Source: Thioalkalivibrio sp. (GTDB taxonomy: Bacteria > Pseudomonadota > Gammaproteobacteria > Ectothiorhodospirales > Ectothiorhodospiraceae). From it: DNA of 34,848 nt. The translations under genes and the position numbers were made by a program. The notes under the pieces are model-generated. The model saw nothing but the letters and a program-made list of their open reading frames with translations, searched no databases and was not told the origin of the DNA. Shown here in pieces: positions 28,147 to 34,848 of the stretch (position 1 is its first letter; each line of letters opens with the position of its first letter). The DNA is taken from positions 1 to 34,848 of the forward strand of contig PWRV01000241.1 of NCBI GenBank assembly GCA_003563455.1, read 5' to 3'.

Positions 28147-28172
28147 CGGCGCCCCGCCGTAACGGGGCGCCG
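28147..28172 (-). terminator. 10-bp hairpin after phaA
   Basis: CGGCGCCCCG, a 6-base loop and CGGGGCGCCG form a perfect stem 34 bases after the phaA stop on the minus strand. No T tract follows, so it is a weak terminator candidate or an mRNA-stabilising element between phaA and phaR. Confidence 0.45.
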
Positions 28173-28205
28173 TGAACCGTTGCCGCCCGGTTGCTCGAAG
28201 CGGGG

Positions 28206-29393
28206 TCAGTCGACGAGTTCCAGCGCCATCGCCACACCCTGGCCGCCGCCGATGCACAGGGTCGCGAGGCCGCGTTTCGCGTTCCGGCGCCGCATCCCGT
28301 GCAGGAGTGTGACCAGGACCCGCGCGCCCGAGGCCCCGATCGGATGCCCGATCGCGATGGCTCCACCGCTGACGTTCACCTTGGAGAGATCCCAGCCGAT
28401 CTCCTTGTCCACCGAGATGGCCTGGGCCGCGAAGGCCTCGTTTGATTCGATCAGGTCAAGGTCGCCATGGCGCCACCCGGCCTTTTCCAGGCACGCGCGG
28501 GTGGCCGGGATGGGTCCCGTGCCCATGATCGAGGGGTCAACGCCGGCGGCTGAGAAGGCGACGATACGGGCCATCGGCTTCAGGCCGAGTTCCCGGGCCT
28601 TGCTCGCCGTCATCACCAGGGTGGCCGCGGCGCCGTCGTTGATCCCGGATGCGTTCCCCGCGGTGACCGTACCGTCCTTGGCGAAGGCCGGCCGCAGCTT
28701 GCCGAGGCCTTCGGCGGTGGCGCCCGCACGCGGGAACTCATCGGTATCGAAAATCTTGGGGTCGCCCTTGCGCTGGGGAATCTCCACCGGAACGATCTCG
28801 TCCTTGAAGACGCCATCGCGGATCGCCGCCTCTGCGCGTTGCTGCGACTGCGCGGCAAAGGCGTCCTGTTCCTCCCGGCTGATCGAGTATTTCTGGGCAA
28901 TGTTCTCCGCGGTGTTGCCCATGTGCATGTCGGTGATTGCACACCAGAGGCCATCGTGAATCATGGTGTCACGCATCGCCCACTCGCCCATCTTCATGCC
29001 GAAGCGGGACCTTGGCAGCGCGTGCGGTGCCATGCTCATGCTTTCCTGGCCGCCGGCGACCACGATCTCCGCGTCACCGCAACGGATCGACTGCCAGGCC
29101 AGGTGGACGGCCTTGAGTCCGGAACCGCAGACCTTGTTGATCGTCATCGCCGGAACGCGGTCGGGAATGCCGGCTTCGAGTGCCGCCTGGCGTGCCGGGT
29201 TCATGCCCGCCGCCCCCGTGAGGACCTGACCGAGGATCACCTCGTTGACCTGTTCCGGCGCAACACCGGCGCGTTCCAGCAGGGAACGGATCACGGTCGC
29301 GCCGAGCTTGCTTGCCGGGATGTCTCCGAGCGACCCCATCAGGGTTCCAACGGGCGTGCGGGCGGCACCGACAATTACGATTTCTTCACTCAT
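28206..29393 (-). CDS. phaA: acetyl-CoA C-acetyltransferase (beta-ketothiolase)
   Basis: This biosynthetic thiolase joins two acetyl-CoA to acetoacetyl-CoA, the first step of PHB synthesis. The 395-residue protein shows the acyl-accepting C89 in [12 protein letters not shown]350 in [10 protein letters not shown] and the deprotonating C380 in [21 protein letters not shown] is also conserved. The ATG is preceded by AAAGGAG. The gene is divergent from phaE-phaC across a 232-base promoter region. A general thiolase role in beta-oxidation cannot be excluded, but the neighbours favour PHA synthesis. Confidence 0.95.
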   Translation of the reverse strand: MSEEIVIVGAARTPVGTLMGSLGDIPASKLGATVIRSLLERAGVAPEQVNEVILGQVLTGAAGMNPARQAALEAGIPDRVPAMTINKVCGSGLKAVHLAWQSIRCGDAEIVVAGGQESMSMAPHALPRSRFGMKMGEWAMRDTMIHDGLWCAITDMHMGNTAENIAQKYSISREEQDAFAAQSQQRAEAAIRDGVFKDEIVPVEIPQRKGDPKIFDTDEFPRAGATAEGLGKLRPAFAKDGTVTAGNASGINDGAAATLVMTASKARELGLKPMARIVAFSAAGVDPSIMGTGPIPATRACLEKAGWRHGDLDLIESNEAFAAQAISVDKEIGWDLSKVNVSGGAIAIGHPIGASGARVLVTLLHGMRRRNAKRGLATLCIGGGQGVAMALELVD

Positions 29394-29441
29394 TACGCTT
29401 GTCTCCTTTGGGTGGCTGCTTCTTGCAGGCTATTTTTCCCG

Positions 29442-29455
29442 TGCGATTATGGCAC
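29442..29455 (-). promoter_or_regulatory. candidate phaA -10 box inside a GTGC...GCAC palindrome
   Basis: On the minus strand CATAAT (rc of 29446-29451) is flanked by GTGC and GCAC arms. A TTGAGG sits 19 bases further upstream, a long spacer. The palindrome around the -10 box could be a repressor site. Confidence 0.35.
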
Positions 29456-29530
29456 GCGAAGAGGGCGGGGCCTCAATGCGGTTTCCGGCCGTGCGTATTG
29501 CCGTCCGGGCCCGGGATGGCCGAGGCGGAA

Positions 29531-29566
29531 TGGTGCAGCGCACAAATTCCGTGCTAGTATCCGGCA
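29531..29566 (+). promoter_or_regulatory. candidate phaE-phaC promoter with GTGC/GCAC palindromes
   Basis: TAGTAT (29555-29560) is a fair -10 box with a weak -35 position. GTGC-AGC-GCAC (29533-29543) lies upstream, and GTGC...GCAC also brackets the -10 box (29551-29566). The resemblance to the TGC/GCA-rich phasin region suggests a shared regulator, possibly PhaR. Confidence 0.35.
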
Positions 29567-29625
29567 CACGTTCTAAACTTGAGTCCAGACACCAACCACG
29601 CCCGTGGGGCGAAGATCAGGAGAAG

Positions 29626-30912
29626 ATGATGGCGGATTCCGGTTCGACTGCGGACCAGTGGCTGGAGGCACAACGACGCTACTGGGATGCCTGGATGGAC
29701 ATGACGAGGCGTGGCCTGGACGCGGCCAGTCCCGGGCAGTCCACTCCACAAAACCCCTGGGCGGACGCCATGGAGCAGTGGCTGAAGGCGGTGGCGCCAG
29801 CGACCCTGAAGCCGGCCAACGATCTGCTTGAACAGATGGTCAATGTTGGCAAGAGCTATTTCTCGATGGCCGAGGGGCTCTACAAGGGAGCGCCTTCCGG
29901 TGACATGCCGGAGATGATCGAGAACTGGACGAAGATGATGACGGAGGCCTTCCAGGGCGGTGGGGCCAACTTCAATCCCTTCGCTCAGCTCGCCGGGAAG
30001 AGTGGCCGTCAGGGAATGGCGTTCTGGGATCTCCCGTTCGATACCTTGTCCCGGACGTTCTCCGGCAGCATGCCGATCCCCGGCGATTTCATGAAGGCGT
30101 TTGAAACCGCGAAGCCGACCGACCTGCGCGAACAGATGGAAGGTTTCCTGTCGGCTCCGGCAATCGGGTACGGACGCGAATCGCAGGAGCAGCACCAGCA
30201 GCTCGGTCGCCTGATGCTCGACTACGAAAAGGCGATGAGCGATTACCAGGCCGGTTTCGCGCACCTTGGTCAAAACTCGCTCGAATCTTTCCAGAAGCGG
30301 ATGCAGACGGCCGCCGAAGAAGGCAAGACCATCAACTCGGTTCGGGAAGTGTTCAACATCTGGGTGGATGCCTGCGAAGAGGCTTATGCCGAGTACGCGA
30401 TGTCCGAAGACTATGCGCGCCGCTATGGCCGGATGGTCAATGCGCTGATGGCGTTGAAGAAGCAGGGCACCCGTCTGGTCGACGAGTGGCTGGAGGCGAT
30501 GAATATCCCGACCGCATCGGAGATCGCCACGCTGCAAAGGCGTCTGCACGACACCCGGTCCGACTATCAGGCTTTGCGCGCCCAGGTCGAACGTATGCAG
30601 GGTGAGCTGGACGAGCACGAGGGAGGCAACGGCGAAGTACAGCAACTGCGCGAGGAGCTTGCGGAACTGCGCGCCGCACTGAAGAAGCAGCAGTCGGACA
30701 ATGCCTCCTCGTCCGGGTCTGGTGCGGCTACCGATGACGAGGCTGCAGCAGAAAAACCGAAGCGCAGCACCCGCCGTTCCCGGGCTGCGTCGAGCACCGC
30801 CTCCGGCGACAAGAAGACCGCTCCCACGAAGACGACCGGAAAGACCACCACCACCAAGTCCGCCACCACCAAGACCGGCAAGACTGGGACCACCCGGAGG
30901 AAGAGCCAATGA
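29626..30912 (+). CDS. phaE: class III PHA synthase subunit PhaE
   Basis: PhaE is the non-catalytic partner that activates PhaC in class III PHA synthases. The 428-residue product matches PhaE in its first ~300 residues: QWLEAQRRYWDAWMDM at the start, then NPWADAMEQWLK, AFWDLPFDTLSRTFS and a RRYGRMVNALMALKKQ region. A coiled coil follows (about 305-365, ATLQRRLHDTRSDYQALRAQ). The tail of about 60 residues is very rich in Lys, Thr, Ser and Arg, which is unusual and resembles the basic tails of DNA-binding phasins such as PhaF. AGGAGA lies 4 bases before ATG 29626 and 7 before ATG 29629, so the true start may be the second. The stop overlaps the phaC ATG. Confidence 0.92.
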   Translation: MMADSGSTADQWLEAQRRYWDAWMDMTRRGLDAASPGQSTPQNPWADAMEQWLKAVAPATLKPANDLLEQMVNVGKSYFSMAEGLYKGAPSGDMPEMIENWTKMMTEAFQGGGANFNPFAQLAGKSGRQGMAFWDLPFDTLSRTFSGSMPIPGDFMKAFETAKPTDLREQMEGFLSAPAIGYGRESQEQHQQLGRLMLDYEKAMSDYQAGFAHLGQNSLESFQKRMQTAAEEGKTINSVREVFNIWVDACEEAYAEYAMSEDYARRYGRMVNALMALKKQGTRLVDEWLEAMNIPTASEIATLQRRLHDTRSDYQALRAQVERMQGELDEHEGGNGEVQQLREELAELRAALKKQQSDNASSSGSGAATDDEAAAEKPKRSTRRSRAASSTASGDKKTAPTKTTGKTTTTKSATTKTGKTGTTRRKSQ

Positions 30913-31979
30913 TGACCCCGATCCAGATCCGTCCCGACGAGGCCCTCGACGAGCTCAGCGGTTTCCAGAACAAGCTGACTCATGGTGTCCAGAACCTGAT
31001 GGAGGTCGGCGAGGTCAGTACCGGGGCGACGCCGCGGGAGGTGATCTACGATGAGGACAAGATGGTCCTCTACCGGTTTCAGGCGCCGGCGAGCGTGGTG
31101 CAGAATCCGGTGCCGCTCCTCATCGTCTATGCGCTGGTGAACCGGCCCTACATGGCCGATCTGCAGGAAAACCGCTCCATGGTGCGCGGCCTGCTTGATG
31201 CCGGTATGGACGTGTACCTCGTGGACTGGGGCTACCCGGGTCGTGCTGACCGCTACCTGACCATCGACGACTACCTCAACGGGTATCTCGACCGCTGCGT
31301 GGACGTGATCCGCAAACGGCACCGGGTGGACGCGATCAACGTTCTCGGCATCTGCCAGGGGGGGACCTTCAGCCTCTGCTACGCATCGATGCACCCGGAC
31401 AAGGTCGCGAACCTGGTCACGATGGTGACCCCGGTGGACTTTCAGACGCCCGACAACATGCTGTCGAACTGGGTCCGCCACGTGGACGCGGACCTCGTCG
31501 TGGATACGCTTGGCAACGTTCCCGGCGAGATGCTGAACTGGACCTTTCTGAACCTGAAGCCCTATCGGTTGATGGGCCAGAAGTACCTCGACATGGTGGA
31601 TATCCTCGACAATCCCGACCAGGTCGCAAACTTCATGCGCATGGAGAAGTGGATCTTCGACAGCCCCGACCAGGCCGGTGAGACGTACCGACAGTTCCTG
31701 AAGGACTTCTACCAGCAGAACAAGCTGGTGGAGGGCGGGCTGCGCATCGGCAAACACGAGGTGAGCCTCAAGAACGTGACGATGCCGGTGCTGAATGTCT
31801 TCGCGACCGAGGACCACCTGGTGCCACCGGACTCGTCGCGCGCGTTGAAGAAGCTGGTCGGGACCAAGGATTACACGGAACAGTCCTTCAAGGGCGGCCA
31901 CATCGGCATCTATGTCAGTGGTCGTGCGCAGAAGGAGGTCCCGCCGTCGATCGGCAAGTGGATTGATGCCCGCACCTGA
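30909..31979 (+). CDS. phaC: class III PHA synthase catalytic subunit PhaC
   Basis: PhaC polymerises (R)-3-hydroxyacyl-CoA into PHA. The 356-residue protein is the short class III form. The nucleophile C149 lies in a lipase-like box GICQGG, with D302 (TEDHLVPP) and H331 (KGGHIGIYVSG). These are the same positions as in the Allochromatium vinosum enzyme, which supports a Chromatiales origin. VDWGYPGRADR and NWVRHVDADL are other family blocks. It starts inside the end of phaE (ATGA), giving coupled synthesis of the two subunits. Confidence 0.97.
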   Translation: MMTPIQIRPDEALDELSGFQNKLTHGVQNLMEVGEVSTGATPREVIYDEDKMVLYRFQAPASVVQNPVPLLIVYALVNRPYMADLQENRSMVRGLLDAGMDVYLVDWGYPGRADRYLTIDDYLNGYLDRCVDVIRKRHRVDAINVLGICQGGTFSLCYASMHPDKVANLVTMVTPVDFQTPDNMLSNWVRHVDADLVVDTLGNVPGEMLNWTFLNLKPYRLMGQKYLDMVDILDNPDQVANFMRMEKWIFDSPDQAGETYRQFLKDFYQQNKLVEGGLRIGKHEVSLKNVTMPVLNVFATEDHLVPPDSSRALKKLVGTKDYTEQSFKGGHIGIYVSGRAQKEVPPSIGKWIDART

Positions 31980-32000
31980 AGCCCTGCCGACCGCGCGGAA

Positions 32001-32066
32001 ATTGCGACCAGAGGCCGCTCCTGCAACCCGGATGCTTCCGTAGGGGCGGCCTCAGGCCGCGATCCA
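32001..32066. repeat. inverted pair of REP-like elements downstream of phaC
   Basis: The segment 32002-32025, read on the minus strand, starts TTGCAGGAGCGGCCTCTGGT, and 32038-32064 on the plus strand starts CCGTAGGGGCGGCCTCAGGC. The two copies match at about 19 of 26 positions, face each other 12 bases apart, and each contains its own GCGGCC-type stem. They resemble the first unit of the 14981-15250 cluster. They may also help end or stabilise phaEC mRNA. Confidence 0.7.
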
Positions 32067-32184
32067 TCTCCGTCCGTTCCACAAACTCCCGGGGCCCGGA
32101 TTCCCTCCGTGCACGTCAGGCCTTCAAGCGCTCCACCGAGCCCAGTACACTGCAGCGCTGCCCCGCAAGGTCGCAATCCCGCCA

Positions 32185-33039
32185 ATGAACCAACGCGCTG
32201 AATTCCGCCTGACCGTCTCCTGTCCCGACCGCCTGGGAATCGTCGCCCGGGTGGCGCGCCTGATCGCCGACACCGAGGGCTGGATTACCGAGGCCGCACA
32301 GCACACCGATACCGAAGCCCACTGGTTCTTCATGCGCTGGGTTTTCTCCCTGCCTGACGGCCGCGATGCAGATCTGGGCCGCCGATTCGAGGAGCTGGCG
32401 GGCGAATTCGCGATGCAGTGGTCGCTGGTGCGCACGGATGCCCGGCCGCGAGTCGTTATTCTGGTCAGCCGGGAGCCGCACTGCCTGACAGATCTCCTTG
32501 CCCGCTGGCGCTCAGGGGAACTGCCGATGACGATTCCGGCCATTCTCTCCAACCATCGCGAACTGGAGGAAGTCGCCAGCTGTTACGGGATACCGTTCGA
32601 ATACCTGCCGGTCACGCGCGAGACGCGCCCGCAGGCCTTTGCGCTCCTGCGCGAGCGCCTGCATGCCCACGGTGTCGACACCATCGTACTGGCGCGCTAC
32701 ATGCAGATCCTGCCGCCGGATCTCTGCAGCGAATTCCGGGAACGCGTGATCAACATTCACCACAGTTTTCTGCCGTCCTTCGTGGGCGCGCGTCCGTATC
32801 ATCAGGCCTTCGCCCGGGGAGTGAAGCTGATCGGAGCCACCTGCCACTACGTGACCGAGGACCTCGATGCCGGGCCGATCATCGAGCAGGACGTGGCCCG
32901 CATACGGCACGACGACCAGGTTCAGGATCTGATCCGCAAGGGTCGCGACGTCGAGCGCTGGGTACTCGCGCGGGGTCTGCGCTTCCACCTCGAGGGCAGG
33001 GTGCTGACCCACGGCAACAAGACCATCGTGTTCGACTGA
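32185..33039 (+). CDS. purU: formyltetrahydrofolate deformylase
   Basis: PurU hydrolyses 10-formyl-tetrahydrofolate to formate and tetrahydrofolate, balancing one-carbon pools and feeding PurT. The 284-residue protein has an N-terminal ACT domain (FRLTVSCPDRLGIVARVARLI) and a formyltransferase-fold catalytic domain. Catalytic residues are N190 and H192 (INIHHSFLPSF), H221 and D228 (HYVTEDLDAGPII). The C-terminal VLTHGNKTIVF is typical. The ATG start gives the usual N-terminus; no strong ribosome site is visible. Confidence 0.96.
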   Translation: MNQRAEFRLTVSCPDRLGIVARVARLIADTEGWITEAAQHTDTEAHWFFMRWVFSLPDGRDADLGRRFEELAGEFAMQWSLVRTDARPRVVILVSREPHCLTDLLARWRSGELPMTIPAILSNHRELEEVASCYGIPFEYLPVTRETRPQAFALLRERLHAHGVDTIVLARYMQILPPDLCSEFRERVINIHHSFLPSFVGARPYHQAFARGVKLIGATCHYVTEDLDAGPIIEQDVARIRHDDQVQDLIRKGRDVERWVLARGLRFHLEGRVLTHGNKTIVFD

Positions 33040-33108
33040 TCCGGGAGCGCCGAACCCGGGCAGGCTGCCCGAGCTTGCATTTCCCAGCCGCGGCCACAGA
33101 ATGTCGAC

Positions 33109-33444
33109 ATGAGCAACAACACACGATTCCGCATCCAGTTCATCAACCAGGGGAAGGTCTACGAGATCTTTGCCCGCGAGGTCTACCAGGAGCGGCTCTA
33201 CGGCTTTGTCACGATCGAGGGCCTGCTCTTCGGGGAACGTTCCCAGGTGGTCGTGGACCCGAGTGAAGAGCGGCTCCGCAACGAGTTCGAGGGTGTACAG
33301 CGGTTTCACATCCCGCTGCACGCGGTCATCCGCGTCGACGAGGTCGAGGAAGTGGGTACCGCACGCATCCGCGACATGAGTCCGGGTGGCAACGTGCACG
33401 TACTGCCCGGCGTCGTGCCACCGGGTTCCGGGCGGGGCAAGTAG
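33109..33444 (+). CDS. DUF1820 family protein
   Basis: This 111-residue soluble protein has the block FINQGKVYEIFAREVYQERLYGFV, then FGERSQVVVDPSEERLRNEFEGV and IPLHAVIRVDEVEEVG. Together these match the gammaproteobacterial DUF1820 family, whose function is unknown. No signal or membrane segment is present. ATG 33109 gives the family-typical start. It follows purU by 69 bases and precedes tRNA-Ser by 136 bases. A 7-bp hairpin (33454-33472) lies just after the gene but lacks a T tract. Confidence 0.9.
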   Translation: MSNNTRFRIQFINQGKVYEIFAREVYQERLYGFVTIEGLLFGERSQVVVDPSEERLRNEFEGVQRFHIPLHAVIRVDEVEEVGTARIRDMSPGGNVHVLPGVVPPGSGRGK

Positions 33445-33580
33445 AGTCCGGCGGTCGGAAGGGCGTTCCGACGTGCCCGGTTCATGCCCCGTTCGGAAGC
33501 GCCAATTGCGGTTTGCGGTGGGCTGGTTTAATCTGCCACGCTTGTCGCGCGGCAAGCGGTTTCGTGTCCGCGCGAATCCC

Positions 33581-33673
<93 letters not shown>

Positions 33674-33677
33674 AATT

Positions 33678-33713
33678 AAATGAAAACAGTGGCTTACAGT
33701 CGCCTTTTCATTT
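33678..33713 (+). terminator. terminator-like hairpin after tRNA-Ser
   Basis: AAATGAAAA and TTTTCATTT form a 9-bp stem with an 18-base loop holding an inner GGC/GCC pair. The right arm supplies the T-rich stretch. It starts 7 bases after the encoded CCA. Confidence 0.5.
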
Positions 33714-33843
33714 ACGTTACGATGTACCCCACATCAAGAATCCGCTTGGTCCCGCTTGAAGACGGGGGGTACGCAGGCCTGCTCGTTGGTGCGCAGAGGC
33801 GGGGGCATGGCACTTCCCACGCGGGCGCGCCTTACTGCCCTGA

Positions 33844-34155
33844 CCAGATCGTCGTCGCCTGACTGGGGCCTCGGGGGCGGCGTGCCGGGTCCGGCCGCGC
33901 TGGTTTCGCGCTGGCGATGGCTATATCGGGCGCAGCGGGTGGCTTCCGGTTGGCAGGGAACTGGAACACGCCGCTCTGGTGGAACTGGTTGCGACTTTCC
34001 CTGGCGAACGTATCAAGGGGCTGGTTCGTACCGATCGGGGCTGGCAGCAACAAAATACCCTTTTATGCGCGGGCATGTTTGCGGGAAGATATCTTGAGCC
34101 GCCCGGGATCCACCCCTGGACCGGGGCCTGGACCCGGGCCTGGACCCGGGCCTGA
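33844..34155 (+). pseudogene. possible remnant of a CobW-like GTPase C-terminus
   Basis: In the frame read from 33901, an open stretch between stops at 33841 and 34153 contains GWLPVGRELEHAALVELVA and FPGERIKGLVRTDRGWQQQN. The pattern of a helix, then P-G/E-R-I/L-K-G, then R-T-D-x-G-W resembles the CobW C-terminal domain. No start codon, no ribosome site and no GTPase domain are present, so if real it is a decayed fragment. I judge this from pattern alone. Confidence 0.22.
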
Positions 34156-34175
34156 ACCCAGTCCTGAGCCGGGGT
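34113..34175. repeat. degenerate 12-bp tandem repeats
   Basis: The unit GGCCTGGACCCG recurs about five times. The middle copies are nearly exact and the outer ones degenerate (CCTGGACCGGGG on the left, CCTGAACCCAGT and CCTGAGCCGGGG on the right). It lies 58 bases upstream of the PA2779-family gene and can fold into GC-rich hairpins. Confidence 0.7.
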
Positions 34176-34232
34176 GACTTCCGCGAAGTCCGGTGCCATC
34201 CACCGGAATCGCATACACCAGAGGAGAATCAT

Positions 34233-34628
34233 GTGAAGGCAAATCGGCATCCCTCTAGGGTCCCCGTCTTTTTCTTCGCGCTATTGCTGACACTTTTTCC
34301 GATCAGCCCGGTGATGGCCGGGATGCTCGACACCGGTGCGCTGATCCACGCCGCCACCGCCGGTGCTGAAAGGACTGAACTGGTGCAGCGTCTGGGTTCC
34401 CCGGATGTACGCGAGGCCCTGACTCGCATGGGGGTCGATCCGGCCGATGCCGAGAACCGTGTTGCACGGCTGACCGAAGCCGAGGTCGCCGATCTGAACG
34501 CCCGTCTCGATGAACTCCCCGCCGGTGCCGGCGCACTCGAGGTCGCGGTGATCGTGTTCCTCATCCTGGCGGTCACTGACCTGCTCGGAATCACCAACAT
34601 CTTTGCCTTCATACGGCCCTCGCGCTGA
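34233..34628 (+). CDS. PA2779 family small membrane protein
   Basis: This 131-residue protein has an N-terminal signal or anchor (FFFALLLTLFPISPVMA). A short helical periplasmic part follows (TELVQRLGSPDVREALTRMGVDPADAENRVARLTEAEV), then a C-terminal membrane helix (VAVIVFLILAVTDLLGITNIF) and FAFIRPSR. This is the layout of the PA2779 family of unknown function. GTG 34233 follows GAGGAGA at good spacing; the overlapping ATG 34231 runs straight into a stop. In Pseudomonas a PA2778-type cysteine peptidase gene is the usual partner, but the next 220 bases hold only two tiny frames. Confidence 0.88.
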   Translation: MKANRHPSRVPVFFFALLLTLFPISPVMAGMLDTGALIHAATAGAERTELVQRLGSPDVREALTRMGVDPADAENRVARLTEAEVADLNARLDELPAGAGALEVAVIVFLILAVTDLLGITNIFAFIRPSR

Positions 34629-34672
34629 CCGAAAGGCCGGTTTCCGCAACTACCCCCAATGCCGGAGGTACG

Positions 34673-34744
34673 ATGAGCACCGATATGAAGGCACTGTTCG
34701 ACAGTCCCTTGACTCCTGTAAGCGTGGAAGTCTGCGCCCATTGA
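34673..34744 (+). CDS. candidate 23-residue peptide
   Basis: A short frame MSTDMKALFDSPLTPVSVEVCAH starts 5 bases after a strong GGAGG (34663-34667), 44 bases behind the PA2779-family stop. It has no signal peptide, one Cys near the C-terminus and no family I recognise. It could be a real small protein, a leader peptide, or chance. The strong ribosome site is the only support. Confidence 0.4.
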   Translation: MSTDMKALFDSPLTPVSVEVCAH

Positions 34745-34765
34745 CCACCTCAGATGGAGGCGGAC

Positions 34766-34848
34766 ATGAAAATGCGCAAACCCGAATCCCGGCCCGGGTT
34801 CGACCGCGGATCAGCCCGCGGCGAGGAGGGCGTGGAGGTGCTGCTGCA
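34766..34848 (+). CDS. partial reading frame running off the window
   Basis: ATG 34766 follows GGAGG (34756-34760) and opens a frame MKMRKPESRPGFDRGSARGEEGV continuing to the window end (27 codons visible). It is charged at the start and unrecognised. It may be the next gene of the PA2779-family operon. Confidence 0.4.
   Translation, partial: MKMRKPESRPGFDRGSARGEEGVEVLL

Noticed and set aside
33057-33071. CGGGCA/TGCCCG hairpin after purU as a terminator
   Set aside because: Short stem, no T tract, and only 38 bases before the next gene start.
33454-33472. GTCGGAA/TTCCGAC hairpin after the DUF1820 gene as a terminator
   Set aside because: Seven-base stem but no T tract on either strand, so terminator function is not supported.
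33917-34177. 86-codon frame ending in a Pro-Gly repeat
   Set aside because: No ribosome site or domain; the Pro-Gly end is just the 12-bp repeat translated.

Overview
This window is GC-rich chromosomal DNA from a gammaproteobacterium. The gene orders leuB-asd-fimV-(membrane protein)-truA-trpFBA-accD-folC-(SPOR protein)-cvpA-purF and phaB/phasin/phaR/phaA divergent from phaE-phaC, together with a class III (PhaE/PhaC) PHA synthase, suggest Chromatiales. An Ectothiorhodospiraceae relative such as Thioalkalivibrio or Ectothiorhodospira is my best guess. This placement is inferred from gene order and protein families, not from a search.

Layout. (1) 29-14953, all on +, is a long biosynthetic run: leucine (leuB), the aspartate family (asd), the polar cell-wall/pilus hub FimV, an EcfT-like membrane protein, tRNA pseudouridine synthase TruA, the last three tryptophan-pathway proteins (trpF, trpB, trpA), accD, folC, a DedD-like SPOR protein, cvpA, purF and an L,D-transpeptidase domain protein. 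Many stops overlap the next start, so translational coupling is likely. (2) 14954-15444 has no gene. It holds a cluster of REP-like palindromes and then a candidate IscR operator just upstream of iscR. (3) iscR stands alone, converging on the minus-strand moxR-DUF58-tgpA operon (15906-19923). A strong terminator lies inside the 3' end of the tgpA coding sequence. (4) Divergent from moxR, 20039-23566 encodes a four-gene MCE/Mla-type lipid transporter: STAS-MlaE permease, ATPase, MCE protein and auxiliary lipoprotein. It is followed by a thiol peroxidase of the glutathione-peroxidase family and tadA, then convergent mltF. (5) 26163-31979 is a polyhydroxyalkanoate (PHA) locus: phaB, phasin, phaR and phaA on minus, phaE-phaC on plus. 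It has a well-formed phasin promoter and TGC/GCA-rich sites that are candidate PhaR operators. (6) 31980-34848 holds an inverted pair of REP-like elements, purU, a DUF1820 gene and tRNA-Ser(GGA). A 560-base stretch without a convincing gene follows, containing a decayed reading frame and 12-bp tandem repeats. Then come a PA2779-family small membrane protein and two very short reading frames with strong ribosome sites, the second cut by the window end.

How the genes work together. The PHA genes form a full storage cycle: PhaA condenses acetyl-CoA, PhaB reduces acetoacetyl-CoA, PhaEC polymerises, phasin coats the granule, and PhaR probably represses phasin when no granule is present. The MCE locus probably moves phospholipid between inner and outer membranes. 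MoxR/DUF58/TgpA is a widespread chaperone plus membrane-transglutaminase module of poorly known function. Most of the window is ordinary core genome. The parts most worth a second look are the REP-like clusters, the lone iscR with its site, the PhaE tail, the putative PhaR regulon, and the region after tRNA-Ser to the right edge.
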